A stretch of 64,000 nucleotides of DNA from Coleophoma eucalyptorum (GCA_026120035.1 JALRME010000008.1:806001-870000), one strand, 5' to 3'. Shown: positions 23,143 to 34,700, counted from the stretch's first letter. Program-made: numbers and translations. The notes: generated by a model from the sequence alone, not told the origin.

Positions 23143-24272
23143 CAGATGTATACCCTATCCAATACTGTCCAATGAAAGTACATAGATTCCTTCTTTATTT
23201 CTCGGCAACTTGTAAAGTTCCCCGTGAAAGACCGAAACTGATGCACAAGGTCATTTGCTTCCGTGAGAAGGTTTCGGATGGCCATAAGCCTGCATGATAT
23301 GGCGTATGCCCCCATAAATCCTGTCGCTCATCTTGCAACTCTCTTCCTAACTGGTATTTCGTTTTTCTTGTATCTGGTGCTTTTCCCGACACCGGTTGAG
23401 ATCTTTTCCGAGTTTGATTCTGTCCATAATGGGTATTCCGACAACCCCGCAAAGCGACAACCGACGAACTGGAGCGGACATGTCTTCGCGATTCTTCGCG
23501 ACTCTTCAGTCATGATTACAATGGTTCTTTAAGGACATGACTAGTGGGTGCGGACTTGTGTAGAGGAACATATTGAAAAAAAGCCACCAAGAACATGGGG
23601 TTGGCGTCAAAGCTTACCCGACCGTTTCTCTCTTTTGTTTTCTGGGGTAACCAGATACTTTCCACTTCTGCACTCCTACTTGGGGAAAGTATTTTCGACT
23701 CTGGGGATGGCTGGAACACCTCCAAAGTGGGGTTCCCCGTGACCACGAATGCCAATGCCCCAAGCCCATGCGCTAAGAGGTTGTGTGTCGAGTCAATGCG
23801 ACTTGCCTATTTCAATACACGAGGAAAGAATTTCCGCTCGCGTACTCGCTTGCGATCAGCCTCATCGCTCGCAGCCGTCACAGACACAAATTGTTTTCTT
23901 GGAGTTGTGCTTATAATGAAATGAGTATTATTTGTTAGAAAAAAACTTTCCTCGTGAACTTGAAGTAGAAGATATTTCCGATCAATATGTATTCTCCTCC
24001 TGTTTTGCAGAACTCGGGCGACCTGCAACCATTTAAACCCCACATATTTGAATTTATATAAAGGGAGAGGGATACAACGAGAATAAAACATATCTCCCAT
24101 ACTATTCACGTCAGCGAAACCCCATAGACAATAGCATCGTTGCAATTCTTTCATCAATTTCTTCCTTCGAACGGTGTTTGGTCTCTTTCCATCCTCCACT
24201 GCTTTGCCCTCCCCCCTCAGCATTCAATCGCATCCGTCACGGTCCTACAGCTGCTGTTAAAATTTCATAAAC
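23143..24272. other. Intergenic with dehydrogenase promoter
   Basis: 1.1 kb without a recognisable gene. Direct repeats TTCGCGATTC and TTCGCGACTC lie near 23485. Several GGGG/CCCC boxes lie at 23640-23765, as in carbon- or stress-regulated promoters. A TATA element is at 24054. Confidence 0.45.
24054..24064 (+). promoter_or_regulatory. TATA box candidate of the Gfo/Idh/MocA dehydrogenase
   Basis: TTATATAAAGG stands about 210 bp upstream of the ATG at 24273. The region between is pyrimidine-rich (around 24180-24215), as in many fungal 5' UTRs. Confidence 0.4.
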
Positions 24273-25408
24273 ATGGCTCCCTCAAAACTAAAAGTTGGTT
24301 GCGCTGGCCTGGGTCGTATGGGGAAACGTCATGCCATGAACTTCTTAGACAGAGTCACGTACGCAGATCTGGTGGCTGTGAGTTCGCCAGATGATGTCGA
24401 GCTTGAATGGGCGCGACAGAATTTAGCACCGTTCGGAGTAGCAGTCTATAAGAGCTACGACGACATGTTAAAGCATGAGGGTTTGGAGGCTGTGGTTATT
24501 GCATCGGCTACTACAGTCCATGCCGAGCAGGCAATCAAGGCTATCGATGCCGACAAGCATGTCATGTGTGAAAAGCCTTTATCAACCAGCGTTCAAGTTG
24601 TTAGTGTTCCTTTCCTGAAGATTAGGCTACTTCTGGGTGTTCGCTGCTAATTTTTTTACTTGCATAGTCTCAATCGGTAGTAGATGCTGCATCCAAGAAA
24701 AAGCACTTAAAAGTCATGTGCGGCTTCTCCCGTCGCTTTGATGAATCATACCAAGACGCCTGGTTGAAAGTAAGCTCAGGCAAGATTGGCAATCCGTCGA
24801 TCTTCCGCAGCCAAACTTGTGACGTACTGGACCCAAGTGGATTTTTCGTGGCCTACGCCGAGTTCTCTGGGGGGATCTTTGTCGACTGCTCAATCCATGA
24901 CATCGATCTCGCGTTATGGTTTCTGGGCCAGGATAGCGTTGTAAAATCGGTCGTGGCGAGTGGCATTACTGCAGTGGAGCCGGGATTGCTTAAACACAAT
25001 GACCGAGATAACGCGGTGGGAATCGTGGAGTTTTATGGAGGGAAGATTGCGTACCTCTTCAGCTCACGAATGATGGCTGCTGGACAGGATGATTCAACTG
25101 AGATCATTGGCACGGGGGGGAAATTAACGGTCAATGCTCAGCCCATGTCGAATTTGGTCAACATTTACGAAGTTGGGGGTATTCGTAGGGAGATCCCACA
25201 GAACTACTATGAGCGCTTCAAGGAGGCTTTTGTGAAGGAGGCAAACGAGTTTACTATGGCTTGTTTACATAACAAAGAACTGCCCATGAAGTTGGAAGGG
25301 GCTGTTCAAGCTGTGAAAATTGGTTGTGCATTACAGGAGTCGATGGTGTCAGGGAAGAAGATCTTCTTCGATGAGATTGGCTCGAGGTTAGAAAGGGCAC
25401 AGTTGTAG
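24273..25408 (+). CDS. Gfo/Idh/MocA-family NAD(P)-dependent oxidoreductase (354 aa), inositol-dehydrogenase-like
   Basis: Exons 24273-24596 and 24668-25408 with one 71-nt intron in phase 0. The N-terminal Rossmann fold opens KVGCAGLGRMGKRHAMNF, with the GxGxxG fingerprint. HVMCEKPLS supplies the family's EKP motif near residue 100. The second domain has CGFSRRFDESY and SIHDIDLALWFLG, whose HD pair is the usual substrate-site region of inositol 2-dehydrogenase-like enzymes. The family oxidises cyclic polyols or sugars at a ring hydroxyl. The neighbouring sugar transporter and two regulators suggest a sugar or inositol pathway, but substrate and cofactor are not proven. The intron donor GTTGTT is non-standard after GT; the frame and motif join support it. 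Confidence 0.88.
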
Positions 25409-25572
25409 GCGAATTTTGAATATTAGTTTAGAATCTGTTAGAACAAAACGTGTCTAGAGTTTTGTCAAGAATTCATTAGAGGCTTTCCCCACGTTCTTTC
25501 CAATTATATATTATAAAGTATGTGCGGTAATTAGGTTGCGGTTTGTTCTAATCTGACCCCGACCTCAGAAAA

Positions 25573-27979
25573 TCAGCGGAGCTTGTCCTTTGGTGATATA
25601 TAACTACAAAAGAGCTTCCCTGTAATTCTGTCTCGGCCATAACCCATAATGGGAGCAGCAGATGCACGGTTGTACGTAGGTTGCTTCTTAGTGTGTGGGA
25701 GATTCCCAGGCATAATATAGAACAGATCTCTGGACAACATTCTTTGTTCTTCAATCTCCTTGAGCTCGTTTCTAAAATTTGATATAAGAACAGGTCCATC
25801 ATAAGACATGCAATTATCAGTGAACCCTTTCACTAGTTCATCAGCAAGCTCGAAGAGGGTTGAGCTGTACTGTGGAAGACGTAGCCGGCATATTCTAACG
25901 ATTTCCAAGAGGCTTACAGAGTAGTAGCTTTGGTGCGCGTATGCTGTTATGTCCATGTTATCTATGATCCGTAGCAGAGTTGACAGCCAGTGATGGGTTT
26001 CCGAATCGTCTTGCTGGGGATATTCACAACGGGGTTTCATTGCCAAGTATTCATCCATGGCTGCCTCTGACTGAAGGATGCGTGCAACAACGTAATAAGC
26101 GTAGTTGATTGCTGCTTGGTGGTTCTGGAACCTTAGACTTTTTGGTGTAGCCGAGTATCTTAATTGTGGAGATCGTCGAGCGTCATAATTGGAACTGACA
26201 GATTCGATTGGAAGATGTGACAATGGAAGCGCTGAATGCCAAGCATCAAGCTTTCGACGTTCTTCGCCGAGAAGACTAGCGTAGTTCTCATCTACAATTG
26301 GATCCTTGGGGGTCCATGGCGGTCCCATGATTGGTGGTTCTATACGTCTGTATACGTCGCGGCAGCACTGTGAGCTAATACTTTCCATATCCCCACGGCC
26401 AGTATAACGTTCAAATAGCATCATCAGACTCAGCCGCCATGATTGTAGCATATTGACAACGACTGCTTCGTCTCGAGACTCGGACGGATCAAGTATTACG
26501 TCAATATTAACTCCTAGGTCAAGGAGACTCTTGTTGAAATCCAAAAGTGTGAATGGAATGCGATAACTCCAGCTATGAGCGCGCATGCTAGTCCATACAC
26601 TAACGAGACCTCTGCTAACTGCAGAGTTTTGACAGACGGAATGGTAAGAAGAAAGTAAATGCTCGATAGCATGATGATGAAATGCTGCACCATGAAATGT
26701 TCCAATGTGTGACTCAACAAGCACAAATATTAGTAATATAGCAAGCATAGAGGGTTTATCTTGCCTGTCATAGTCCATTTTGGCAAGCTCACGCGTGGCG
26801 ATATTGTAATATCTTCGTCCATAACTCTGATGTTTCATATTGGGAGAGTAGAACCATTCCCTTCCAGTATCTATTGTATGGCTTCTAACCTCAACATGCG
26901 CTTGCGCCATATCACAAGCTGACAGTGCGATAATTGACGGTCTCAAAGCCGGACAACCTTCGACAAGACGTTCAATTTGTCCATATGGCGCTGGTAGCCT
27001 TTCTAGCACATACTTGCGCCAATGATGTAGGTAGAGATTCTCTTGCATCTCGTAGAATTCATCTTCCATCTCTGCTTCAGGGGTTTCAGAATCAACAATG
27101 GTACCGTCCTCCAGGTTATTAGCAGTAATTGGAGGAAGATCGACGAAGGAAGAGAACCAGGCTTCTAATGGCGAGGCGGGCCCATCTCTCACGCCTATTT
27201 GCTTATCTTGACACAAACCTGCAATAGGTGTAGGCAACCCTGCAGTAGGCGTAGACACACCTGTAGAATCCCAGGGCGAAGTTGCCGGTTCTGATCTCGT
27301 CGAACAGATAGAAGCATGGCTGAATCCACTGCTTCCATAGTGTGAAGGTGTAGCATCGGTTCCGGAGGCTGAAGGCGTAATAGCTTGAAGCGACCATGAC
27401 ATCAGCGCCCTTGCGGGAGATGATAACGGCTGCGCTGGCGTGATTGGATCTAGAGGGGGAAAGTTTGCACGAAGTCCTGCGGCATCAACTCCATAAGGGA
27501 ACGGGGACGCAGTAGCTTCAGTTAGATTTCTCGGGACTTGAATTGACTCTTCTCGCGCAGTGTTGGGGTGACGTTGTAGAGCTGTGACGCATGCTTCATC
27601 GTTAACGTGCGCGGATCTTGTTAGAGAGGCTGATCTGCTGGCTCTTGTTCCATCACCGAGGAATATGTGGTCTCTTATCGGAGACTGATGTGCTTGTTTA
27701 TTCTGGCGTCGGGTTGTTTTGTAATCCCAGGAAGATGATGTAGTGCCATTCACAAACTCAAAGCTTGGTCTAGTGACTTCACATCGAATCCCAAGTCGCA
27801 CACAAGCAGCACACTCTGGCTTTCCCTCATCGCACTATTAACAGCATTTAGCCCTCAGGTATATCTTGACAGCTCCCAATCCACAGTACCTTCTTTTTGC
27901 GTCGCCGACATGAGTTGCACCCTGTACGGGTACGTACTAAGTTTACCCCCAGAGACGGGTAAGGGGCAACTCGGGACAT
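25573..27979 (-). CDS. Zn2Cys6 fungal-specific transcription factor (783 aa)
   Basis: Exons 27979-27890 and 27834-25573 (intron 55 nt). The ATG at 27979 gives MSRVAPYPSLGVN, then RTRTGCNSCRRRKKK, joined to CDEGKPECAACVRLGIRC across the intron. This forms a textbook C-x2-C-x6-C-x5-C-x2-C-x6-C cluster. A long low-complexity Ser/Pro/Thr region (about residues 80-250) precedes a C-terminal region of the fungal_trans_2 (DUF3468) type, with WFYSPNMKHQSYGRRYYNIA and SYHSVCQNSAVSRGLVS. It converges with the dehydrogenase gene, with only 164 bp between the stops. It could regulate that gene, but a convergent arrangement is weak evidence. Confidence 0.9.
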
Positions 27980-28112
27980 GGCATCTACAGTAAGCTGCTT
28001 CTGTCGGAGAAAGCCAGGACCGCGACTTCTCCCATTTTAATTCATCAAGAGGAAAGGTAAAATCAGGTGTTCCTCAAACCCAAGACATTGAGGAGACGTT
28101 GAGGGAGAATAA

Positions 28113-28253
28113 GTTGTCTGAACGCATGCTAACCATACCCGGTAAGCCGTGCCGCGGTACAAGATACGTGTGAGCAAGGTTAGCCATATTGGGATAGTAT
28201 TGCCGCCTCCAAGCCTAGGCCAGGCTAACCATATCGGAAGCCCTTTGCCGCCG
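28113..28253. repeat. Repeat family copies A-C (GCTAACCAT...TTGCCGCC)
   Basis: Three related units start at about 28128, 28179 and 28224. Each has GCTAACCATA (GTTAGCCATA in the second), then about 15-20 variable bases, then TTGCCGCC or a close variant. Copy A is preceded by GTTGTCTGAA. The same units recur at 30401-30594, on the other side of the DUF7587-like gene. They do not resemble a coding frame. I do not recognise the family. Confidence 0.6.
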
Positions 28254-28630
28254 CAACCGGCTTCCCACGTAGCGCAGTTCCCACCCATTTCACCTAAATC
28301 TAAACCACGAAAGTTTGACATAAAAACTGTAATATTTTTACATGAAACAATATATTCTTGGCTTAATTATTCTGACTTTTTTATACAGTAGTTTCTTCTG
28401 GAGAATTTTAATGAAGACACAGTTAAAGTAAGTCAACAACGTATTGTTCAAGGTAAACTTCAGTTACACTTTGAATTTATTGTGCTTTCACCATATTCTA
28501 GGGACTCAAAGTTCAATCAGTATTTCTAACTGAATACCTGATTTAGTAACCTGTACATTTTTTAAAAATAATTGAAGGCAGTCTCAGTGATACGGACAGA
28601 GAATTCAAATGAATTAGTTCAATCTTTGCA

Positions 28631-29641
28631 CTATATGCTAAGCTCAGAAAGTTTCTGTAGAGCCTTTTCATCCACGAGTTCATGTATCCTTGCACTAATA
28701 GCGGTTTCTGATGAATTGGTTTCAAATCCCCACCAGAAAATTCCCGGCGCAAGAATCAACTCGGTCAGTGGAAGAAGAAGGTCATCTCGCACCCCGGCTA
28801 AAGCCTCTCCAAACTCCATGATCCTCTGGCAGATATCTTCTAGCTCCACAGGCTTTGTAACTCTCAATTTATCATAAATTGCAAGAGTATAAGAATACAC
28901 AAAGCAACCCGGAAAAAGAGGAGTAGGCGATGAAGATAATTCTTCCCACGTTACCCACCTCACCAATCCATCATCAGGAATTTTACCTACGGACACGTAC
29001 TCATCACAGTTTCGAGCCCATTTTCGAAGCTGTGATGGAATGAGATGCAATTTGCCTTGAATTTCAAGAAATCCAAGGATATCCGCGACACGGAAAATGG
29101 TCGTGTCCGAAATCTGCCGTAGTTTCCTAACATCGAATATAGCAAGACCAGCTACTTCGTCTCCAACCTGTCCTAAACCTTTCCATTTCTGTCCAGTTGT
29201 ATGTACTGTCCACTCTAGGATTGGACTCATTGACATAAAGAATGTCTTTATCTTCTCTCCTCTTCGTTGCTCCTCTTGTGTCTTGCCCAGATGTAGGGCC
29301 AATGCTCCTGCGAATTTGTCGAGAGACGTAGTGCGTCGAAAATCGTAATCGAAAGGAATATGGATGTCTGGAACGAATGTAGGCTGACCCTTACCAATGT
29401 GTCTATGTGCACGGAATAGAAATTCGGGGCTGGAGGTGGTTATGTTGATAGCCTTGGGAACTGTAGCAGCAACAAATAAGCTCAGCTGCGAAAGCACTAA
29501 CCGATGAAGAGTATACTAACAGTCAAGCCATGCGAGTGTATTCTCCAGTTCTTCCATTGGGGTGAGTGAAACACTCTCCTGTACAGTCATATCTTCTACG
29601 ACAGTTTCACGGTTGCTAGCTAGGGCAGAGAGCGTCGCCAT
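28631..29641 (-). CDS. DUF7587-like fungal protein of unknown function (316 aa)
   Basis: Exons 29641-29521 and 29460-28631 (intron 60 nt). The N-terminus MATLSALASNRETVVEDMT reaches LAWLDFPKAINIT across the splice. PEFLFRAHRHIGKG resembles the start of the fungal DUF7587 domain (LFRAxD-like), and IFDVRKLRQISDTTIFRVAD fits its later part. DUF7587 proteins are common, variable-copy genes of unknown role in ascomycetes. No signal peptide, no membrane segment. The domain assignment is from memory of the motif and is moderate. Repeat units flank the gene on both sides. Confidence 0.6.
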
Positions 29642-30028
29642 CGTAATCTTTGAATAATATATGGTCGGGCGGCGACAATGAATCGTGCGAGGGACACTGA
29701 AAAGCTGATATTTGATTAGACGTCCCAGCTCATGTGAAACAGATCAAGGCCCATGGAATACGCTATGTGATATTTCTATGCTTTGATGCTGACTTAGGGT
29801 ATATTCATGGTATGGGCCAACTTCGCCGCAGGGTTGAAGTAAACGCCAGCCTTACGAGTATTCTTATCAACCCCGCACCAGAAGATTCCTCCGACTTCCA
29901 AAGCAACCATAAATTAAGACAAATTCATGCCAGTTCTAGCAAAGAAAACATTCCGCCATTCCTGGGACTATAATTTTATGCTCCGCGCTGCTAAACCCCG
30001 GTGAATAATTGACTTACTGCGCTATAAA

Positions 30029-30286
30029 ATGGCCGAGAACCAGGCGCTTATTTCCGCTTCCACTCTTCGTTCAACAGTCGATCCCCCGTCTTCTGGCCCC
30101 TGCCCAACGGAAGTACGATGGAAAATCGTAGTCTTTGCAGCACCGGAGCTGCCAGAATATGCGAATATCGAAGTAACTTCACAGAGGATGATAAAGCCCC
30201 CGGAGAACTTCGTTAGAGCTCGATCAGCCTTGCTGAACATGTGCCTTACTTCATTGAAACTACTCCATTGTAATCAAAACCCATAA
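30029..30286 (+). CDS. Unrecognised small ORF (85 aa), doubtful
   Basis: An ATG in fair context (AAAATGGCC) opens MAENQALISASTLRSTVDPP and runs to 30286. No family, signal peptide or TM segment was recognised. It sits between the DUF7587-like gene and the second repeat cluster. It may be a fragment or chance. Confidence 0.2.
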   Translation: MAENQALISASTLRSTVDPPSSGPCPTEVRWKIVVFAAPELPEYANIEVTSQRMIKPPENFVRARSALLNMCLTSLKLLHCNQNP

Positions 30287-30400
30287 GATCATAATCCTCA
30301 TATCGGGCTCTCAGTTGTTATCCGTTCAACCTGAATGTCTCAGACGTTACTCTGGGACTTTCGCCTCACAGGGATGCTGGGTACGTTGGGGATACGCAAA

Positions 30401-30594
30401 GTCGTCTGAATTGGCTCTAACCATATAAAGCTAGCTTTACCGGCCTTTGATATATGCTAACCATGTTGGAATCATTTTGCCGCCATACAAGTTAGAGAAA
30501 ACTGTCTGAAAGGGTGCTAACTATATAGGGCTAATTATACCGCCACCAAACCTGAGGCTAACCATGCTGGAAACACTTTGCCGCCGTATGTAAC
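30401..30594. repeat. Repeat family copies D-G, two ~100-bp tandem units
   Basis: GTCTGAA occurs at about 30403 and 30503. GCTAACC-type boxes occur at 30416, 30456, 30516 and 30557. GCCGCC or CCGCC boxes close each unit. Corresponding positions repeat with a spacing of 100-101 bp, so this is a diverged tandem duplication of a dimeric unit. It lies about 190-380 bp upstream of the kelch gene ATG. Confidence 0.6.
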
Positions 30595-30782
30595 GAACGA
30601 CCGGGTCGTGCGCGGTGCTTCGTGGAAGAACATGCCATTCAGTCCACAGTCGGAATGAAGTCACCAAGACAGATTTACATATATAAAAATGGCCCTCTCT
30701 CAGGAGATGAGCTGCATTGCACCAGACCAGTTACAATCTACCCACTTTGCTATATTCAACAAATACCTCTCACTTCCTTACC

Positions 30783-31851
30783 ATGGCTGCTATCTCAGCT
30801 TCTTGGAGACGTTTGGTCTCTTCCGACAAGCTGCAACGCTCCTCACATATCTTGTCCGTTGTCAACAATTGTGCATACGCTTTCGGAGGCGAGCTCTTGC
30901 CTCGCCAGCCCCGGGATAATTATGTCTATAAACTAGATGTGAAGGCTTCTGGTGCGTCCATACTAATATATCAATCACCAAGTAGGGGAAGAACTAACCA
31001 TGCTGCTTTTAGACACATCATCCATTGCTGAGCTTGAAGCGACCGCAGTGGCTCCCTCGGCTCGCGTCGGCACTGCCTCTGCTACATTAAATGGCAAGGT
31101 GTACTTATATTCTGGCCGCGGTGGAGAAGCCATGGTACCAATTGAGGAGCAAGGCGCGGTCTGGGAACTGGACCCCGCAACTACAACCTGGACCCTGCTT
31201 CAGCCAGCGGATCCCTCTAAACCATTCCCTCCTGCACGAAGTTACCATTGCTCGACAAGCGACAACGAAGACAAAATCTTCATCCACGCTGGCTGCCCAG
31301 AGTCAGGACGTCTTCGAGATCTTTGGTCTTTCCAGCCTTCCAGCCGGACATGGGCCCTACTTTCCGAGGCTCCTGGACCTCAAAGGGGTGGAACTTCTAT
31401 AGCGTTCTGTAACGGCTCCATCTATCGCATGAATGGGTTTGATGGGAAGACGGAGCAGGGCGGTAATCTTGATGTCTATGATTTGGCAAGCAACACATGG
31501 TCAACAAAGGAGTATGCCGCCGATGGTGTATCAGGGCCAACCCCAAGGAGTGTGAGCGTTCTGCTTCCTATTGCGGGGAGCAAAGGGCCACTGCTTGTAA
31601 CCATGTTCGGTGAGAGAGACCCTAGTTCTCTCGGTCACCAGGGGGCGGGTAAAATGCTTGGAGATGTTTGGGCTTATGATATCACTTCCGATGTTTGGTC
31701 AAAGGTCGACACCAAAAGCAATGAATCTACAATGCCCGACCCTAGAGGCTGGTTTGATGCCGATGTAGTGGATGGCTCTGCTGTACTCGTCCTTGGTGGT
31801 TTGGGCGAGACCAATGACCGGCTCAATGATGCTTGGCTGTTGCAGTTCTGA
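30783..31851 (+). CDS. Kelch-repeat beta-propeller protein (335 aa)
   Basis: Exons 30783-30951 and 31013-31851 (intron 61 nt). Kelch blades are visible as successive hydrophobic-GG and Trp patterns: NNCAYAFGGELLP, NGKVYLYSGRGGEAM with AVWELDPATTTWTLL, EDKIFIHAGCPESGRLRDLW with RTWALL, GSIYRMNGFDG with NTWSTKEY, LLVTMFGERDPSS with DVWAYDITSDVWSKV, and GSAVLVLGGLGETNDRLNDA. That makes about six blades. It resembles fungal galactose-oxidase/kelch proteins and plant nitrile-specifier-like proteins, which act as small-molecule or protein-binding propellers. No signal peptide is evident. Exact function unknown. Confidence 0.85.
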
Positions 31852-33316
31852 GTGGTTGTCTAAATTTTCATTTACTGAAGGTTCATTTCGAAGTTAGCGC
31901 GCAAAAGTTCTGTTTGGAGATGGCAAAGAGGATAAATGGCCCAATTGTTTAACCATTTACTAGCAGAGTTACTGTTGGAATATCGTTACTAGGTCGTCAA
32001 ACGATGCCGGGACACTCGTTTGTACACCCTCGTTTGTAATCATATGATGCTACAAACAGAGGAGGGTATTGATACCCTCCTTCACCTCCACATTCATTTA
32101 GAAGGATCATCTACATTATTACCTCATATTTTGACCTGCCACTTACAGTCGAAATAAGAGGTAGACCAACAGTTACGAAACAAGTATTAAATATATTAAA
32201 TCCGATCTTTTCAGTTTGACGTCACAAGAAGCTAAAATCTCAATGATCAATAATGGTGATTCATGACATCCGGTACGTCGCGGGTAGAAGGAAGCTATAT
32301 ACTTCTTGCTGCATGCAGGGGCAAATGTGTCCATAGCTGATGTAAATGTGTTGCTCTTTTGCTCTTGGAGCCAGTAATGGTCACAAGGATATCCATCGAT
32401 CAAGAGAGCTCGCTTCTTATTAGCTTTATTACGAGTTTCCTTAGTTCTTCCGACGGAGTGAGACTATTGAACGTTCATTTTAACAAAGCTTGCCCTATCT
32501 CAGTCTCGAATTTCCCGAAAAGATTTCTACGATTGTACCGAAGCATCCTATGTGCAGCAGATTGTAAAACCACCAATGCCGGTATAAAATCGGCTTTTTG
32601 TAGACGGGATGGCAACTGGCCTCACTCCTGTCTCACAAAAAGAGGCTAGTGTGGATATACATCAACCGAGGAATAAATATCGGATACATTCAAGAATACT
32701 TCATTAAGAAACAAATCGTCAGCGACTATGGTAAGCAAGACATGTGCCAGCAATCGGCTTAATCAATTGGTAATAACTATTCACTGTACTGTTTGTTGGT
32801 TGGCTTACTTCGTAATTGATCGGGAAAAGGGTTGCTTGGCGAAAAACAAGAGCCCGTAATGGCAAAGTTGGTATCTTAGATATCTTTGGCCTGTCAGAAT
32901 ACTGTCCGTACAGAATGTTTGTCCTAGCTGTTCCCTTCACACACGTGCTAATTGAAATCATGGATAATTTTCCAACTTTGAGAACGTGGATGCCATGATA
33001 TGCGACGTGATAGGAGCTTACACAGACTAGAAGACCACCGTCACACCAGCAATGGCACCCTGTGATTAAGCCCTCATTCCGAACTAGTCAAAGAAAGTCT
33101 TCTCACGGTCAGCTAGCCATTGTTTTTCCTACTATGATGTCATAGTTCTCTGGGACTCTGACAGAACATAATCACATTTCAAGTGTCTACCATTGAGTTA
33201 GAGACTTAGAAGAGACAACTGATAGTCTTATTAATATTGAAGCCCGTGCTATATTACAATTAAATTGAAAACATCCTCGCTAATTATTGACGATTAAGCA
33301 TTACCACCGGCTGGCC
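31852..33316. other. Gene-poor intergenic with inverted repeats
   Basis: 1.46 kb. Short ORFs on both strands have no recognised family. Notable are two direct copies of CTCGTTTGTA at 32015 and 32029 and an inverted repeat ending near 32080 (see separate entry). Otherwise AT-rich and unremarkable. Confidence 0.45.
32028..32080. repeat. Nested inverted repeats (MITE-end or hairpin-like)
   Basis: CCTCGTTTGTA at 32028-32038 pairs with TACAAACAGAGG at about 32051-32062 (one-base bulge) around TCATATGA. It is followed directly by GGAGGGTAT / ATACCCTCC, a 9-bp perfect inverted repeat with a TG loop (32061-32080). Confidence 0.5.
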
Positions 33317-33694
33317 TTAGCTTTTGTTGACGGGCGTAAACTTGCAGAATTGATAACATCCTTTGCTTGATGCAATATAAGGACCATGTTCCATCCCGGG
33401 TTTCCTATAAGCATAAGCTCCTGGACCCCATTCCTGGCCCAATGTGACGTCCTTTAGCCCGCCCTCGAGATATATAACTTCTTCAATATATGTATGCGTG
33501 ATGATATCATCTGTCACGGACTTGGCGCCCGGCTCATACCACTGCAAGACAGACTTCTCGACATTTCCAGCGCTGTTGAGAACGAGCTCCCAGATCCCAG
33601 GACCTATGGAGGTCCATGGCTTTGCTGATTCAGGGTCCAAAGATGCGGACGGCCCTGGACGAGGTGGCGGATTGGTGAATTCTTTTTGGTCCAT
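33317..33694 (-). CDS. Single-domain cupin protein (125 aa), ChrR-like
   Basis: Intronless ORF from ATG 33694. A Pro-rich start is followed by a compact beta-barrel: VLQWYEPGAKSVTDDIITHT, then YIEEVIYLEGGLKDVTL, then WGPGAYAYRKPGMEHGPY. The His (HT), Glu-Glu and PGMEHGP residues are placed like cupin motif 1 and 2 metal ligands. It resembles small cupin_7/ChrR-type proteins, whose substrates are often unknown. No signal peptide. Confidence 0.7.
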   Translation of the reverse strand: MDQKEFTNPPPRPGPSASLDPESAKPWTSIGPGIWELVLNSAGNVEKSVLQWYEPGAKSVTDDIITHTYIEEVIYLEGGLKDVTLGQEWGPGAYAYRKPGMEHGPYIASSKGCYQFCKFTPVNKS

Positions 33695-34239
33695 CTTGCG
33701 GCGGGGTTTATGCTTGAACGGCGCTTCGAGTCGAGAGAGTATCCCAGATAAGGTACAGCCTTGGTGTTTGAATGATGGCCGAGTCGAGGGAATACCAGAT
33801 TTATATTGCGCAGTGCTTCAAGTGTGACTCAACTTACAGAAAAGGATGAATTGAACAGAGGTGAAATATATATGGACAATCATGACGTGAATCTCTAATC
33901 ATGAAAGCCCCATTTATGGTCGGCCAAAAAAGTGAATGGCTGTATCGGCAAAACCCTGTATCTTTCGTATCGGCTTTTGTGTCTCGGCTATCTCCACCTC
34001 TATCAGACCACACCCTTGTAAAATCGTATATCGGCCTATTCAACTCACATCATATTTAACACTTTTCGATAAGCAACCATGGATTCCCTTCGCTCCTTGG
34101 TATCCGAAATTTGCCCACCGATAAGGTACCTGTTGTAACCTTGACAAACATAATTATATCAGTAAGTAAATGTCTGTTTACACAGCTGAATCTATCCCTC
34201 GTATACCCTACCTAGTAGCTTTACACAGTACCCATCCCA
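33695..34239. other. Intergenic upstream of the cupin gene
   Basis: 545 bp containing the cupin promoter on the minus strand. No gene-like ORF and no clear repeat. Confidence 0.45.
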
Positions 34240-34700
34240 GTTTGACTTGAGGTGCCTCTCGCCAAGCGAACCGAGGAGAAGGGAAATATAAAGTATGAGT
34301 CCCCCATTAATGGAGAGGCTGAGGAAGTAAATCGTAGTTGGGGGCTGAAGAGAGATCTCATACCCCGGCGTATTCAATTTATTGCCCATGGCGGGGCAGT
34401 TGAAATAGGTCTGTTTCTTGGTATCGGAACCGCACTCAACCAAGCTGGACCACTATCATGTTTCCTTGGCTATGCTTTTGAAAACGTTGCAATCTGGCAA
34501 TGGTTAGCTTCTATAGCCCTACTCATATGTTGAGTCGTGATCTCTAATGACAATTCATAGATACAATGCTTCGGCAAGATAGCCACATAGCTTTGACTAC
34601 CTGAACTGATTGCTCAGTTAGGATTCGATTTGCTGATGCAGCATTCGTGGTTGCCATGGGATGGAACCAGTTATACCATAGTCATCATTGGGGAAACTTG
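34240..34700 (+). pseudogene. Amino-acid permease relic (AAP/YAT type), N-terminal part
   Basis: The plus-strand frame from 34252 reads RSWGLKRDLIPRRIQFIAHG followed by GLFLGIGTALNQAGPLSCFL, which is the N-terminal cytosolic anchor and TM1 of fungal amino-acid permeases. Further on, after stops, RFADAAFVVAMGWNQLY near 34625-34675 matches the region around the conserved Gly-Trp-Asn of the same family (TM3). The usual GTG core of TM1 is changed (VEIGLF), there is no ATG in frame at the start, and the remaining about ten TM segments are absent. It is a truncated, decayed copy. Confidence 0.75.
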
